A stretch of DNA of 64,000 nt from Streptomyces sp. QL37 (lineage in GTDB: Bacteria > Actinomycetota > Actinomycetes > Streptomycetales > Streptomycetaceae). Positions 49,935 through 59,757 of the stretch are shown here, piece after piece. The notes under the pieces are model-generated. The model searched no databases. It was not told the DNA's origin and saw only the letters and a program-made list of their open reading frames with translations. The stretch lies in contig NZ_PTJS01000001.1 in NCBI RefSeq assembly GCF_002941025.1, positions 3,286,001-3,350,000 of the forward strand. The letters are read 5' to 3'. A program made the position numbers and the translations under genes. Each line of letters starts with the position of its first letter. The stretch's first letter is position 1.

Positions 49935-51203
49935 TCAGGCCCCGCGCGTCCCGCCCGCCCGGTCCGCCCCGTTCGGCCACAGGCGCGGCCGGCGCCTGGC
50001 GGCGACGTCCTCGACCCAGCCGAACGCCAGGATGGCGAGCCCCAGGAGCGGCCAGATCGCGATCAGGATCAACACCTCGTACGAATGCTCTATATACGTG
50101 TCGAACGTGTCGCCGAACCACGGGACGTTCCAGAGCTCGTCCACCAGGTGCGCGGCCGCCATCAGCAGCAGGTTGTGCCACAGGTAGATCGTCACGGCCC
50201 TGTTGTTGGCCAGCGTGACCAGGCTGTCCCAGCCGGCGAGCCTGCCGGGGAGCTTCTTCCAGGACGGGGCGTAGACCAGGAGGATCGCGCAGAAGCCGAG
50301 GGACCAGGTCGCCTGGGCGAGCGGGATCTCGTCCAGGTTCCAGCCCTCCTCGGTGAGGTGCCCGGACGCCCACCACAGGCCGAAGCCCATGACCATCGCG
50401 GCGGAGGACACCGCCAGATAGCGCGGGATCTGCTTCAGCAGTCCGTCGTTGTGGGCGAAGCCCAGGATCCAGCAGGAACCGAACACGGCGAAGTCGAGAA
50501 GCCCCTCGCCGAAGGCGCCGGGCACGGTCACGAGGCCGGTGCCGATCACGGCGGTGAGCGCGACCGGGGCGAGCAGCGTGGCCCACGGCAGCCTGCGGAA
50601 CGCCTTGAGCAGCAGAGGTGAGGCGAGCACGAACCAGAGGTAGGCCCGGATGTACCAGAGCGGCCCCACCGCCTGGTCCGCCCAGCTCAGCTCCAGCCAC
50701 CCGCCGGTGGAGCCGCTCTCCTCGGGGTACGGAGGCGAGCCGAGCGGGAGGACGTAGCTGCCGAGCTTGATGAACCACCACAGCCCCTCCTCCCGGACGG
50801 GCTTCCAGCTCAGCGCGAACATCACCGGCACGACGACGAGCGAGAACGCCCACATCGGAGGGAGCAGCCTGCGGAGCCGGCTGCGGATGACGCCGCCCGC
50901 CGGCCGGGCCAGCGAGCGGGCCATCAGAGAGCCGGCCAGGGCGAACATCACGCCCATGGACGGGAAGAGGACGGTCAGCCAGGCCCAGCCGAAGAGGTGG
51001 AAGACCACGACCCGGACGAGGGCCACGGCCCGGAGCAGATCGAGGTAGCGGTCACGCCCGGGCTTGGCACGCGGCGCGGGATCCTCCCCCGCGGTCTCCG
51101 GGGCGGCGACGTGCTCCGGGTACGCCGCGGGGGCGGGCGGGACGGGCAGCGGCGTGGTGTACGCGGCACCGGCGTGCGCGTGCCCCTGGTCGGGGTAGGT
51201 CAT
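49935..51203 (-). CDS. Acyltransferase 3 family membrane protein
   Basis: 422 residues, ATG overlapping the matB stop. After a disordered ~55-residue N-terminus, DRYLDLLRAVALVRVVVFHLFGW is the acyltransferase 3 opening with the catalytic His. About ten membrane helices follow. Late YLWHNLLLM is also conserved. Such proteins acetylate or otherwise acylate extracellular polysaccharides. Coupling to matB suggests it modifies the PNAG-like polymer made by MatB. Confidence 0.87.
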   Translation of the reverse strand: MTYPDQGHAHAGAAYTTPLPVPPAPAAYPEHVAAPETAGEDPAPRAKPGRDRYLDLLRAVALVRVVVFHLFGWAWLTVLFPSMGVMFALAGSLMARSLARPAGGVIRSRLRRLLPPMWAFSLVVVPVMFALSWKPVREEGLWWFIKLGSYVLPLGSPPYPEESGSTGGWLELSWADQAVGPLWYIRAYLWFVLASPLLLKAFRRLPWATLLAPVALTAVIGTGLVTVPGAFGEGLLDFAVFGSCWILGFAHNDGLLKQIPRYLAVSSAAMVMGFGLWWASGHLTEEGWNLDEIPLAQATWSLGFCAILLVYAPSWKKLPGRLAGWDSLVTLANNRAVTIYLWHNLLLMAAAHLVDELWNVPWFGDTFDTYIEHSYEVLILIAIWPLLGLAILAFGWVEDVAARRRPRLWPNGADRAGGTRGA

Positions 51204-53398
51204 GCCACCGGCCTCCGGTCCCTGTCCATGTCCTTACGGCGGTTCTGCGTGCCGCCAGGTGCCTCCACCACGCCCGTACGCCGCAGCTTCTGCCAGCGCA
51301 GCCGGCCGCCGGTGAGAGCGGTGATCCAGGACTGGAGCAGCACGACGTACATCAGCTGCCGGTAGAGGATCTGCTGGAGCGGCAGGGAGATCAGATGCGT
51401 CATGCGCTCCCGGTCGAGCCGGAAGGCGTACGCGGCGCAGACGGCCTGCACCAGCAGGACGCCGAACCAGGCCGCGACCGTCTTCCCCGTCGGGCCGAAG
51501 ACCAGTCCGTACAGCAGGAAGACGTCGATGAGGGGCGCCAGCAGCGGGGCGACGACCATGAAGAGGGAGACGAACGGCAGGCCCACCCGTCCGAAGCGGC
51601 CCGAGGGCCCCTTCTCGATGACCGCGCGGCGGTGCTTCCAGATGGCCTGCATCGTGCCGTAGGACCACCGGTAGCGCTGCGACCACAGCTGCTGCACCGA
51701 CTCGGGAGCCTCGGTCCAGGCCCGGGCGTTCTCCGCGTAGACGACGCGCCAGCCGTCGCGGTGCAGCGCCATGGTGACGTCGGTGTCCTCGGCGAGGGTG
51801 TCCTCGCTCATGCCGCCGATCCGGTCCAGCCCCTCCCGGCGGAAGGCGCCGACCGCACCGGGGATGGTGGGCATGCAGCCCAGGAGGTCGTACATCCTGC
51901 GGTCGAGGTTGAAGCCCATCACGTACTCGATGTGCTGCCAGGCGCCGATCAGCGAGTCGCGGTTGCCGACCTTGGCGTTGCCGGCGACCGCTCCGACCCT
52001 GGGGTCGGCGAACGGCTGCACGAGCTCGCGCACGGTGGAGGGTTCGAAGACCGTGTCGCCGTCCATCATCACGACGATGTCGTAACGGGCGTGCGCGATG
52101 CCGTTGTTGAGGGCCGCGGGCTTGCCTGCGTTGCGCTGGCGCACGACGCGGACGTTCGGGATCCACATCGCCTCGACGAGGTCGGCCGTGCCGTCCGTCG
52201 AGCCGTCGTCGATGACGACGACCTCGATCGGGTAGTCGCTCGCCACCAGCGACCGGACGGTCGCCTCGATGCACTCGCGCTCGTTGTACGCGGGGACGAG
52301 GACCGAGACGGGCCGGGTGAACTCCTCGCCCCAGCTGAAGTTCCTGCGACGCACCTTCCTGGCGTGCAGGAAGGACAGCAGGAGCATCAGACCGAAGCGG
52401 ACCATCACCAGCACGCCGATGACGGCGAGGCCCACCACCAGGACGCCGGTGATGTGTTCGGAGATCTCCACCGCCCCTATGAACGCCTTGCCCTTCCAGA
52501 GCGCGAACCCGGTGACCGGGGTGTGCGCGCTGGGGGCGCCGAGCGCCGACGTCAGGTTGGTGAAGTCGTAACCCCGCTCCTGCATCTTCGGCAGGAACTT
52601 CCCCAGGGCGGCCACGGTCTGGGACCGGTCGCCTCCGGAGTCGTGCATCAGGATGATCGCGCCCTCGCCGTGCTCGGGCGTGGCGCGCTCGATGATCGCG
52701 TCGACGCCGGGGCGCTTCCAGTCCTCACTGTCGGTGTTGTTCACGACGGTGAGGTAGCCGCGGCTGCCGATGTACTGCGTGACCGGCCAGGACTTGTCGT
52801 CCATGGCGTCGGAGAACGAGGAGTACGGGGGCCGGAACAGCGACGTACGGATGCCGGCCGCGCCCGCGAGTACCAGCTGGTTCTGCGAGAGCTCCCAGTC
52901 GATGCGGCTGGTGGACTGGAAGGAGAGGTCGGGGTGGTTGAAGGTGTGCAGCCCGACCTCGTGTCCCTCCTCGACCATCCGCTCGACGAGGTCCGGGTAG
53001 CGCGAGGCCATGGTGCCGGTGACGAAGAAGACGCCGTGCGCGTGGTGCTTCTTGAGCTCGTCCAGGACCCGCGGGGTCCAGACCGGGTCGGGGCCGTCGT
53101 CGAACGTCAGGACGATCTTGTGGTCGGGTATCCGGAGCGTCTCGGCTTCCTCGCCCGCCGCGCGGGCGTCGATGACCGGGCCGCCCTCGAGCACCTTGTC
53201 GGGCACCTGGGTGGTGGGAGCGGGTGGCTGGACGCGGTGGTCGGCGAGGATCTCGCTGTGCACGTATCCGCGCAGCATGAGCATGGCGAGCAGGGCCACA
53301 AGAAGGAGTGACGGAAGCAGATAGCGCATGGGAAGTCTGCGCCTGACGGTCCGCTTCTTCTTCCGGTTGTGTCTGCCCCGCGAAACGGGGGTTGTCAT
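51200..53398 (-). CDS. matB: MatB: bifunctional polysaccharide deacetylase and family 2 glycosyltransferase
   Basis: 732 residues, beginning immediately after the matA stop. One N-terminal membrane helix, then a NodB deacetylase (~95-285: LTFDDGPDPVWTPRVL, LHTFNHPDLSF with the metal His residues, LFRPPYSSF), another helix (~310-345), a GT2 domain (~370-600: VPAYNERECIEATVRSL, VIDDGSTDGTADL, MMDGDTVFEP, EDTD and QRYRW) and several C-terminal helices. Makes and partly deacetylates extracellular poly-beta-1,6-GlcNAc, which drives pellet formation of Streptomyces mycelium. The fusion of both activities in one chain is characteristic of this locus. Confidence 0.93.
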   Translation of the reverse strand: MTTPVSRGRHNRKKKRTVRRRLPMRYLLPSLLLVALLAMLMLRGYVHSEILADHRVQPPAPTTQVPDKVLEGGPVIDARAAGEEAETLRIPDHKIVLTFDDGPDPVWTPRVLDELKKHHAHGVFFVTGTMASRYPDLVERMVEEGHEVGLHTFNHPDLSFQSTSRIDWELSQNQLVLAGAAGIRTSLFRPPYSSFSDAMDDKSWPVTQYIGSRGYLTVVNNTDSEDWKRPGVDAIIERATPEHGEGAIILMHDSGGDRSQTVAALGKFLPKMQERGYDFTNLTSALGAPSAHTPVTGFALWKGKAFIGAVEISEHITGVLVVGLAVIGVLVMVRFGLMLLLSFLHARKVRRRNFSWGEEFTRPVSVLVPAYNERECIEATVRSLVASDYPIEVVVIDDGSTDGTADLVEAMWIPNVRVVRQRNAGKPAALNNGIAHARYDIVVMMDGDTVFEPSTVRELVQPFADPRVGAVAGNAKVGNRDSLIGAWQHIEYVMGFNLDRRMYDLLGCMPTIPGAVGAFRREGLDRIGGMSEDTLAEDTDVTMALHRDGWRVVYAENARAWTEAPESVQQLWSQRYRWSYGTMQAIWKHRRAVIEKGPSGRFGRVGLPFVSLFMVVAPLLAPLIDVFLLYGLVFGPTGKTVAAWFGVLLVQAVCAAYAFRLDRERMTHLISLPLQQILYRQLMYVVLLQSWITALTGGRLRWQKLRRTGVVEAPGGTQNRRKDMDRDRRPVA

Positions 53399-54073
53399 CT
53401 ACTGAGCGCCTTCTTGTGATTGCACCGGTGATTCCGAGGGATCCGGGGAGGCCGGCGGACTGTCGTCGACGGACGGCTCGGTGGTGGCCGGCGGCGACGG
53501 ATCACCGGTCGGCTGTTCGGAGACCGGGTCGCCGGGGACCACGGGGGCCGAGGAGGTGCCGGTCCGGGGAGGCCTGCTGGACGCGGAGGCCGAGACGCTC
53601 GCGCCGGGTCCCGCGGAGCCGGACGCGGAGGCGCCGCCCGCCGGAGGGGCCACCACGGTGCCGGACGCCGAGGCGGAGGCGCTGGGCGTCGCCCCGGGGC
53701 TCTCGGACACGGCGGCGCCGCTCGGAGCGGGCCGCACCTCGACCTCTTCCGCGTGCTTCTCCTCCTGCCCGGAGAGCGGCAGCCAGGGAGCACTGGAGTT
53801 CCCCCCGAGCACGGCGACCACGAGCGTCACCGCGTACACCGCGCAGATGGTGGCGAGCACCCAGCCCACACGCCTGTACGTCTTGCTCCGCCGACCGCTC
53901 TCGTCGACGAAGACGGGTCCGTCGGAAGGATCCGGAGGGCCGGGCTCGACGGGTAGTTCGGAGAGCTGACGCCCGAGTCCGTCCAGCTGGACGGTGACGT
54001 CGTTCGGCTCATGCGTGTGCCCGGTCCGGGTACCTTCGCGCCAATTTTCCACAGGTGATCGCACTTCCCCCAC
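53399..54073 (-). CDS. matA: MatA-like single-span membrane protein
   Basis: 224 residues, GTG start. N-terminal ~65 residues cytosolic, one membrane helix (VGWVLATICAVYAVTLVVAVL, about 70-90), then ~130 residues outside that are almost only Ser, Ala, Pro, Gly and Thr (SASASASGTVVAPPAGGASA). Its stop touches the matB start, so the two are cotranslated. Required together with MatB for mycelial aggregation in Streptomyces; probably a scaffold or wall-spanning partner. Assigned by position and topology, not by catalytic residues. Confidence 0.8.
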   Translation of the reverse strand: MGEVRSPVENWREGTRTGHTHEPNDVTVQLDGLGRQLSELPVEPGPPDPSDGPVFVDESGRRSKTYRRVGWVLATICAVYAVTLVVAVLGGNSSAPWLPLSGQEEKHAEEVEVRPAPSGAAVSESPGATPSASASASGTVVAPPAGGASASGSAGPGASVSASASSRPPRTGTSSAPVVPGDPVSEQPTGDPSPPATTEPSVDDSPPASPDPSESPVQSQEGAQ

Positions 54074-54219
54074 TGAATCAAACAGGTGCGCGGGAAATGA
54101 CTGGAATCATGCCAACGAACCGGGCCCCCACCCCGTCCGCGCGCCACCTGTCACCGAGCACCCGAAGCCCCGAATGTAGCGCACGCGGGCGACCGGAAGA
54201 GGGCCGTATCGCCTGTTGC

Positions 54220-55191
54220 TCATGAACAGTGACTCATAAGTGACACATCGGCTTCCGGTAGCCACGATGTCGGTGGTCGTACCATCCACCCCTCTGTACC
54301 GGCGAGTTCGGCCGTCGCGGCACGCAGAGCGGAGAGGCCGGGGTGGTCGAGCCCCCTGCGCCACACCATCAGCAGCGGCGACAGCGGCACCGGCCGCACG
54401 AGCGGGCGCAGGACCGTCCCGGGCAGCGGCGGGAAGTCGACGACGGTCAGAACGGGGTTCCGCGACTTGGCCATCACGCGTTGGAATTCGGCCACTCCGA
54501 CGGCCATAGGAGCGGGCGGGGCCAGCACGATGTCCCACTCCGCGAAAAGCAGGCTCGCGAGGTCCGTCCACTCGAGCGTGCGCGTATTGCCGGCCCCGGC
54601 GTAGACGGTTTCACCGGCCAGGTCACTCATGGCGACCTCCTCGCGCCCGGCCAGGGGATGACCGTGCGGCAGGAGGACAGCCATCGGCTCGTACCGCACC
54701 GGTTGTACGGAGAGCTGCGCGAGCACGGCGGGATCGAGCCCGGCGGCCCGCCCGAAGGAGACGTCGAGCCGCCCGGCGAGCACCTCGCCGGCCGCCCAGG
54801 TCAGTCCGCTCTCGAAGCGCGCCATCAGCTCGCACTCCGGCGCGAGCTCCCGCGCGCGGGCCAGCACCCGGGCCGCCGTCATCCCGTCGGTGTTGAGATC
54901 GACGAGCAGCGGCCGGTCCGCCGGGTCCGCGAAGGCCGCGGAGAGCGCCGCGTGCGCGTCGAGCACCCGGCGGGCGTACGGGACGAGGCGTTCCCCGTCG
55001 GCGGTGAGCGACACCTGCCGGGTGGTACGGACGAAGAGCTCCCGGCCCAGCTCCCGCTCCAGCCGGCGGATGTCCCGGCTCAGCGCCTGCTGGGCGACGT
55101 AGAGCCGGGCGGCGGCCCGGGTGAAGTGCAGCTCCTCCGCCACCGTGACGAAGGCGCGGAGGAGCCGGGGATCGATGTCGGGTGCGGCCAC
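54220..55191 (-). CDS. LysR-family transcriptional regulator
   Basis: 323 residues, GTG start. Residues ~6-65 are the LysR winged helix (LLRAFVTVAEELHFTRAAARL, QQALSRDIRRLERELG). The substrate domain follows from ~90. It is transcribed divergently from an MFS transporter gene with an 80-base gap, the classic LysR/target arrangement, so it probably controls that exporter and itself. Confidence 0.9.
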   Translation of the reverse strand: MAAPDIDPRLLRAFVTVAEELHFTRAAARLYVAQQALSRDIRRLERELGRELFVRTTRQVSLTADGERLVPYARRVLDAHAALSAAFADPADRPLLVDLNTDGMTAARVLARARELAPECELMARFESGLTWAAGEVLAGRLDVSFGRAAGLDPAVLAQLSVQPVRYEPMAVLLPHGHPLAGREEVAMSDLAGETVYAGAGNTRTLEWTDLASLLFAEWDIVLAPPAPMAVGVAEFQRVMAKSRNPVLTVVDFPPLPGTVLRPLVRPVPLSPLLMVWRRGLDHPGLSALRAATAELAGTEGWMVRPPTSWLPEADVSLMSHCS

Positions 55192-55274
55192 GGCGCCAAT
55201 TTACAACAGAAGTGCGTCAATGTCCTTCGATCAGGTGTTGGACGCCTCGGGCCACTCGATCCGAGGGTGGACGC

Positions 55275-56462
55275 GTGCCTCATGAAACCGCCGCCCCGGC
55301 CCTCACCCCCTCCAATCCCTACCTGCGGCTCCTCGCCACCCCAGGGGCGCGCGCGTTCACCGCGGGCAATCTCCTCGCCCGGCTGCCCATGGGGATGTTC
55401 AGCGTCAGCGCGGTCATCATGATCGCCGGGGCGCATGGTTCGTACGCCCTCGCAGGGGCCGTCACCGCCACCGGCCTCGCCGCGACCGCCGTGGTCGCCC
55501 CCTGGACGGCTCGCCTCGTCGACCGGCACGGGCAAGCCAGGATCGCCGTGCCCGCCACCGCGATCGCCGCGATCGGCTCCCTGGCCCTGGTGCTCTGCGT
55601 GCACTACGACGCCCCGGTCTGGACGCTCTTCGCCGCGTACTCCGCCACGGCCACCGCCCCGAACACCGGAGGCATGTCCCGCGCCCGCTGGGCTCATCTG
55701 CACCAGGGTGATCCAGCGGCTCTGCACACCGCGAACTCCTTCGAACAGGCCGCCGACGAACTGTGCTTCATGCTCGGCCCGGTACTGGCCGCCACGCTGT
55801 GCGGGGCGATGTTCCCCGAGGCCGGCACCCTGGCCGGAGCCGTCCTCATGATGACCGGCGTCCTGATCTTCGCCGCGCAACGCGCGACCGAGCCCCCGGT
55901 GGCGCCCCGTACACGCGCGGCCTCTCCCCTGCGGGTCCGCGGCATGCCCGCCCTGCTCGCGGCCTTCCTCGCGACGGGCGCGGTGTTCGGCGCCCTGGAA
56001 CTCGTCTCGATCGCCCACGCCGGGGGTGCGATCCTCGCCCTCCAGGCGGGCGGCTCCTGCGTGGCGGGGCTGCTGTACGGATCGCTGCGCCCCGCCGTGG
56101 ACGTCCGGCGCCGTCTGCTGCTCTGCCTCACCGCGATGACCGCGCTGATGTCGCTCCCCCTGATCGCCGCGGCCACGACCGACTCGCTGCTCGTCCTCGC
56201 GGGCTGCCTGCTGGTGGCAGGTGCCGCCACGGCGCCGACCATGGTCACCGTGATGACGCTGGTGCAGCGGCTCACCCCGCGGGCGCAGCTCAACGAGGGC
56301 ATGACCCTCATGGTCACCGCACTGCTCGGCGGAGTGGCCGCGGGTTCGGCGGTCGGCGGCCGGCTGGTGGAGCACTCCGGGACGGTGGCCGGCTATGCGG
56401 TGCCGATGTGCGCGGCGGCGCTGGCGCTGGTGGTGGCGGGGGCCGGGACACGTAAGGCCTGA
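55275..56462 (+). CDS. MFS transporter
   Basis: 395 residues from the GTG of MPHETAAPALTPSNPYLR; the sequence upstream overlaps the divergent promoter and is not conserved. Twelve helices of the MFS. LLARLPMGMFSVSAVIMI is the first helix and WTARLVDRHGQARI the motif-A loop; RLTPRAQLNEGMTLMVTAL is in the second half. Resembles small-molecule exporters controlled by LysR regulators. Ends at a bidirectional terminator shared with ssrA. Confidence 0.88.
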   Translation: MPHETAAPALTPSNPYLRLLATPGARAFTAGNLLARLPMGMFSVSAVIMIAGAHGSYALAGAVTATGLAATAVVAPWTARLVDRHGQARIAVPATAIAAIGSLALVLCVHYDAPVWTLFAAYSATATAPNTGGMSRARWAHLHQGDPAALHTANSFEQAADELCFMLGPVLAATLCGAMFPEAGTLAGAVLMMTGVLIFAAQRATEPPVAPRTRAASPLRVRGMPALLAAFLATGAVFGALELVSIAHAGGAILALQAGGSCVAGLLYGSLRPAVDVRRRLLLCLTAMTALMSLPLIAAATTDSLLVLAGCLLVAGAATAPTMVTVMTLVQRLTPRAQLNEGMTLMVTALLGGVAAGSAVGGRLVEHSGTVAGYAVPMCAAALALVVAGAGTRKA

Positions 56463-56481
56463 GCGGGGGCGCACGGAGAAA

Positions 56482-56520
56482 AACGAGGACCCCGCTGCCA
56501 GGGGCAACGGGGTCCTCGTT
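56482..56520. terminator. Bidirectional terminator between the MFS gene and ssrA
   Basis: AACGAGGACCCCG and its complement form a perfect 13-bp stem with a 13-nt loop. On the minus strand it is followed by TTTTTCTCC, so it mainly ends the tmRNA. Confidence 0.88.
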
Positions 56521-56533
56521 CACATGGGAATTG

Positions 56534-56918
56534 TGGAGATGGCGGGAATCGAACCCGCGTCCAACGGTGCGGAACCAGGGCTTCTCCGAGTGCAGTTCGC
56601 TACGCTTTTCTCGGCCCCGGAGGTCACGCGAACAAGCCTCCGACAGGCCCAGTCACTGTTTGATTTCCTTCTAGGCCCCGTGACCGGGCTTAGAAGTTTA
56701 GATCCCTAGTTGATGCCAGGATCCGGGTCGGGATCAACCCCGGGCTGACACTCCGCAGAGTCTTCGCTTAGCTGCTAATTAGGCAGCGAGGGCGAAGGCG
56801 GAGGAATCGCGCTTGGAATTGGCGATTATTGTTTGCGACATATGGTTTACGAGATCATTGCCGCTTCCTCGACTCGCTTCCCCTGCTTCGACATCCGCTG
56901 TCGAAACCGATCATCCCC
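56534..56918 (-). ncRNA. ssrA: Transfer-messenger RNA (tmRNA)
   Basis: The 3-prime end carries a T arm GCGGGTTCGATTCCCGC; the 5-prime GGGGATG pairs with CATCTCC, giving the tRNA-like half. CCA is not encoded (CAA follows the discriminator A). The open frame GCC AAT TCC AAG ... TAA encodes the tag ANSKRDSSAFALAA, ending in the ALAA degron recognised by Clp proteases. Typical actinobacterial length, and smpB lies directly upstream on the same strand. Rescues stalled ribosomes. Confidence 0.95.
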
Positions 56919-57050
56919 ATGTTGTTTTTTCAAATGCGCACACCCTCTGTGGGGTGCACGGCCCATCGTACGTGACCAACGCACGCGGATGCCACTGTAT
57001 TCCGGCAGCTCCGGGGCACGGGCCCCGGCCACGCGCCGCGCCGGTCCCGG

Positions 57051-57539
57051 CTACGCGCTGCGCTGGCGCCTGCGGGCCGCGGAGATCGCGCGGTTCGTCT
57101 CCCGCGTGTCCTGCTTCTCGCGCAGCGTCTGGCGCTTGTCGTACTCCTTCTTGCCCTTCGCGAGCGCGATCTCGACCTTGACACGGCTGTCCTTGAAGTA
57201 CAGCGCGAGCGGCACGATCGTGTGGCCCGTCTCCTGCGACTTGGACGACAGCTTGTCGATCTCGGCCCGGTGCAGGAGCAGCTTGCGCTTGCGCTTGGCC
57301 GAGTGGTTGGTCCAGGTGCCCTGCACGTACTCCGGGACGTGGATGTTGTGCAGCCACGCCTCCCCGTTGTCGATCTGGACGAAGCCGTCGACCAGCGACG
57401 CCCTGCCCATCCGCAGCGACTTGACCTCCGTGCCCATGAGCACGAGGCCGCACTCGTAGGTGTCGAGGACGTGGTAGTCGTGCCGCGCCTTCTTGTTCTG
57501 CGCGATCATCTTGCGCCCGGTGTCTTTTTCCTTGGCCAT
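57051..57539 (-). CDS. smpB: SsrA-binding protein
   Basis: 162 residues. [29 protein letters not shown] opens the OB-fold, [20 protein letters not shown] is the conserved loop, and the basic C-terminal tail [23 protein letters not shown] mimics mRNA in the ribosome channel. Delivers alanyl-tmRNA to stalled ribosomes. The gene for tmRNA follows 130 bases downstream on the same strand. Confidence 0.97.
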   Translation of the reverse strand: MAKEKDTGRKMIAQNKKARHDYHVLDTYECGLVLMGTEVKSLRMGRASLVDGFVQIDNGEAWLHNIHVPEYVQGTWTNHSAKRKRKLLLHRAEIDKLSSKSQETGHTIVPLALYFKDSRVKVEIALAKGKKEYDKRQTLREKQDTRETNRAISAARRRQRSA

Positions 57540-57557
57540 AGTGCGGTCATTTTCGCA

Positions 57558-58745
57558 CTACGACCCACCCCCGAGGCCACTCAATACCGTTTCGCCCCGC
57601 TGCTGGGCCTCCGGACCCGCCCCGACGTCCGGCGTGATGCCGCTCCCCTCGACGGTGCGGCCCGCCGGAGTGCGGTAGTGCCCGACGGTCAGCTCGGCCA
57701 CCGAACCCCCCGGGAGCTTGCTGGGCAGCTGCACGGAGCCCTTGCCGAAGGTGCGCGATCCGACGGCCACGGCCCTCCCCCGGTCCTGCAGCGCCCCGGT
57801 CAGCAGCTCGGCGGCGCTCATCGTGCCGCCGTCCACCAGGACGACGACGGGCCGGCCCGTGTCCCCGCCCGGCTCGGCGTACAGGGCGTGCTGCTCACCG
57901 TGCACGTCGTAGGTGGCGACGAGCCCGCCGTCCAGGAAGGCGGAGGAGGCGGTGACGGCCTCGCTGACCAGGCCGCCCGCGTTGGCCCGCAGGTCGAGGA
58001 GGATGCCCGCGTCGCCGGGCGCCTCGTCCACGGCGTCGCGGACCGCGGTGCCGGTGCCCTTGGTGAACGCTGCGACCTTGATCAGGACAGCCGAGGAGGG
58101 GTCCCGGCCGAGGCGCCGGACACTCACCGGATCCGTGCTGAGCCTGGCTCTGCGCAGGGTCGTGGTCCAGGAGTGCCCGCCCCGGCTGAGCCCGAGGACC
58201 ACGGAGGAGCCTTCCGCCGCCTTCGCCCGGTCCCCGCGCAGCAGCGCGACGACTTCGGCGACGGGACGCTTCCCGACCGGACGGCCGTCCACGGTGCGCA
58301 GCAGGTCGCCCTTGCGCACCCCTGCCCGCTCCGCCGGCCCGCCGGCCCGTACCCCGGTGACGGTGACCTCGCCGGGGGCCGAGCGGCGTGCGGAGACACC
58401 CACCCCGGTGTACGAGCCGTCGAGGGCCTGCTCGAACTCCTCGTACTCCCGCTCGTCGTAGACCGCGCCCCAGCGGTCCCCGCTGCGGCTGACGACCTCC
58501 TCGGCGGCGTCCTTGCCGGACTTGCCGTCCGCCTCCGCGTCGGCGACCGCGTCGGCGATCTCCTCGCGGTCCACGGCACCGACGGTGGACGACACCGCAC
58601 GGGTCTCCATGTCCGTGCCCGCACCGTCCTCACGGGGCAGGGAGCCGGTGGCCGCGGCGGTCGCCAGCACGCTCGCGAACACCAACGTCAGGGCCGCCCC
58701 GCGGCAGAGGCCGCGGGGTTTCAAATGGTACGTAAGGCCCGGCAT
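57558..58745 (-). CDS. S41-family C-terminal processing peptidase with PDZ domain
   Basis: 395 residues from the ATG of MPGLTYHLKPRGL. A signal or anchor sequence (GAALTLVFASVLATAAATG) precedes a ~90-residue helical part, a PDZ domain (~125-215, TGVGVSARRSAPGEVTVTGV, DLLRTVDGRPV) and the protease domain, with LLDLRANAGGLVSEAV, the nucleophile Ser in GGTMSAAELLTGAL near residue 308 and the general-base Lys in RTFGKGSVQ near 333. Cleaves C-termini of exported proteins. Lies between ftsX and smpB, 68 bases after the ftsX stop and 18 before smpB. Confidence 0.92.
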   Translation of the reverse strand: MPGLTYHLKPRGLCRGAALTLVFASVLATAAATGSLPREDGAGTDMETRAVSSTVGAVDREEIADAVADAEADGKSGKDAAEEVVSRSGDRWGAVYDEREYEEFEQALDGSYTGVGVSARRSAPGEVTVTGVRAGGPAERAGVRKGDLLRTVDGRPVGKRPVAEVVALLRGDRAKAAEGSSVVLGLSRGGHSWTTTLRRARLSTDPVSVRRLGRDPSSAVLIKVAAFTKGTGTAVRDAVDEAPGDAGILLDLRANAGGLVSEAVTASSAFLDGGLVATYDVHGEQHALYAEPGGDTGRPVVVLVDGGTMSAAELLTGALQDRGRAVAVGSRTFGKGSVQLPSKLPGGSVAELTVGHYRTPAGRTVEGSGITPDVGAGPEAQQRGETVLSGLGGGS

Positions 58746-58813
58746 GTGGCCGAGTGTAGGACAACGCCCCGGCCGCACACGGTTCGTTGGCCGCATGCGG
58801 GACGGGGCGCTCG

Positions 58814-59734
58814 TCACACCTTGAGGTACTTGCGCAACGCGAAGAGAGCGGCAACGGCGGGCATCAGCAAGCCGATCGCGAGAACCAGCGGGAGCTTGGT
58901 GAGAACCGCTTCCCAGCCGATGAAGTCGATCAGGTTCAGCTTCTCCTGGAGCGCGAGTCCGCCGTCGATCAGGAAGTACCGCGCCGCTATCAGGATCACG
59001 CAGGCGAGCAGTCCGCCGATCAGACCGGCGAAGGCGGCCTCCATGATGAACGGCATCTGGATGTAGAAGCCGGAGGCCCCCACCAGCCGCATGATGCCCG
59101 TCTCCCGTCTCCGGCTGAACGCCGAGACGCGGACGGTGTTCACGATGAGCATCAGCGCGATGACCAGCATCAGCGCCATCAGGAAGATCGCGGCGACATT
59201 CATGCCGTTCATCAGCCCGAAGAGGTTGTCCAGGATGCTCCGCTGGTCCTGGACGGACTGCACCCCGTCACGGCCCGCGAAGGCCGTCGCGACCACCTTG
59301 TACTTCTGCGGGTCCTTCAGCTTGACGCGGAACGACTCCTGCATCTGGTCCGGCGTGATGTTGCCGGCCATCGGCGAGTCGCCGAACTGCTCCTGGTAGT
59401 GCTTGTACGCCTGGTCGACGGTCTCGAAGAGGACCGGCTTCTCGACGGCCTCCATCTTCTCCAGGTCGGCCTTGATCTCCTTCTTCTGCTCGGCCGTGAC
59501 GGCGCCCTTGGCGCACTTGGGCACGTCCTTGGCGTCGTTCTTGTTGCAGAGGAAGATCGAGACGTTGACCTTGTCGTACCAGTAGGTCTTCATCGAGCTG
59601 ACCTGCTCGCGCATCAACAGCGCCCCGCCGAACAGGGCGAGCGAGAGGGCGACGGAGACCACGACCGCGAAGGTCATCGTGAGGTTACGACGAAGACCGA
59701 CGCCGATCTCCGACAGGACGAACTGGGCGCGCAT
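58814..59734 (-). CDS. ftsX: Cell division protein FtsX
   Basis: 306 residues. Cytosolic start MRAQFVLSEIGVGLRRNLTM, four membrane helices with a large external domain (~50-175) between the first and second, typical of actinobacterial FtsX, which relays ATP hydrolysis by FtsE to peptidoglycan hydrolases outside. RRRETGIMRLVGASGFYIQMPF is the conserved permease loop. Starts 23 bases after the ftsE stop. Confidence 0.96.
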   Translation of the reverse strand: MRAQFVLSEIGVGLRRNLTMTFAVVVSVALSLALFGGALLMREQVSSMKTYWYDKVNVSIFLCNKNDAKDVPKCAKGAVTAEQKKEIKADLEKMEAVEKPVLFETVDQAYKHYQEQFGDSPMAGNITPDQMQESFRVKLKDPQKYKVVATAFAGRDGVQSVQDQRSILDNLFGLMNGMNVAAIFLMALMLVIALMLIVNTVRVSAFSRRRETGIMRLVGASGFYIQMPFIMEAAFAGLIGGLLACVILIAARYFLIDGGLALQEKLNLIDFIGWEAVLTKLPLVLAIGLLMPAVAALFALRKYLKV

Positions 59735-59757
59735 GGCGTCCTTTCAGTACTCGATGC

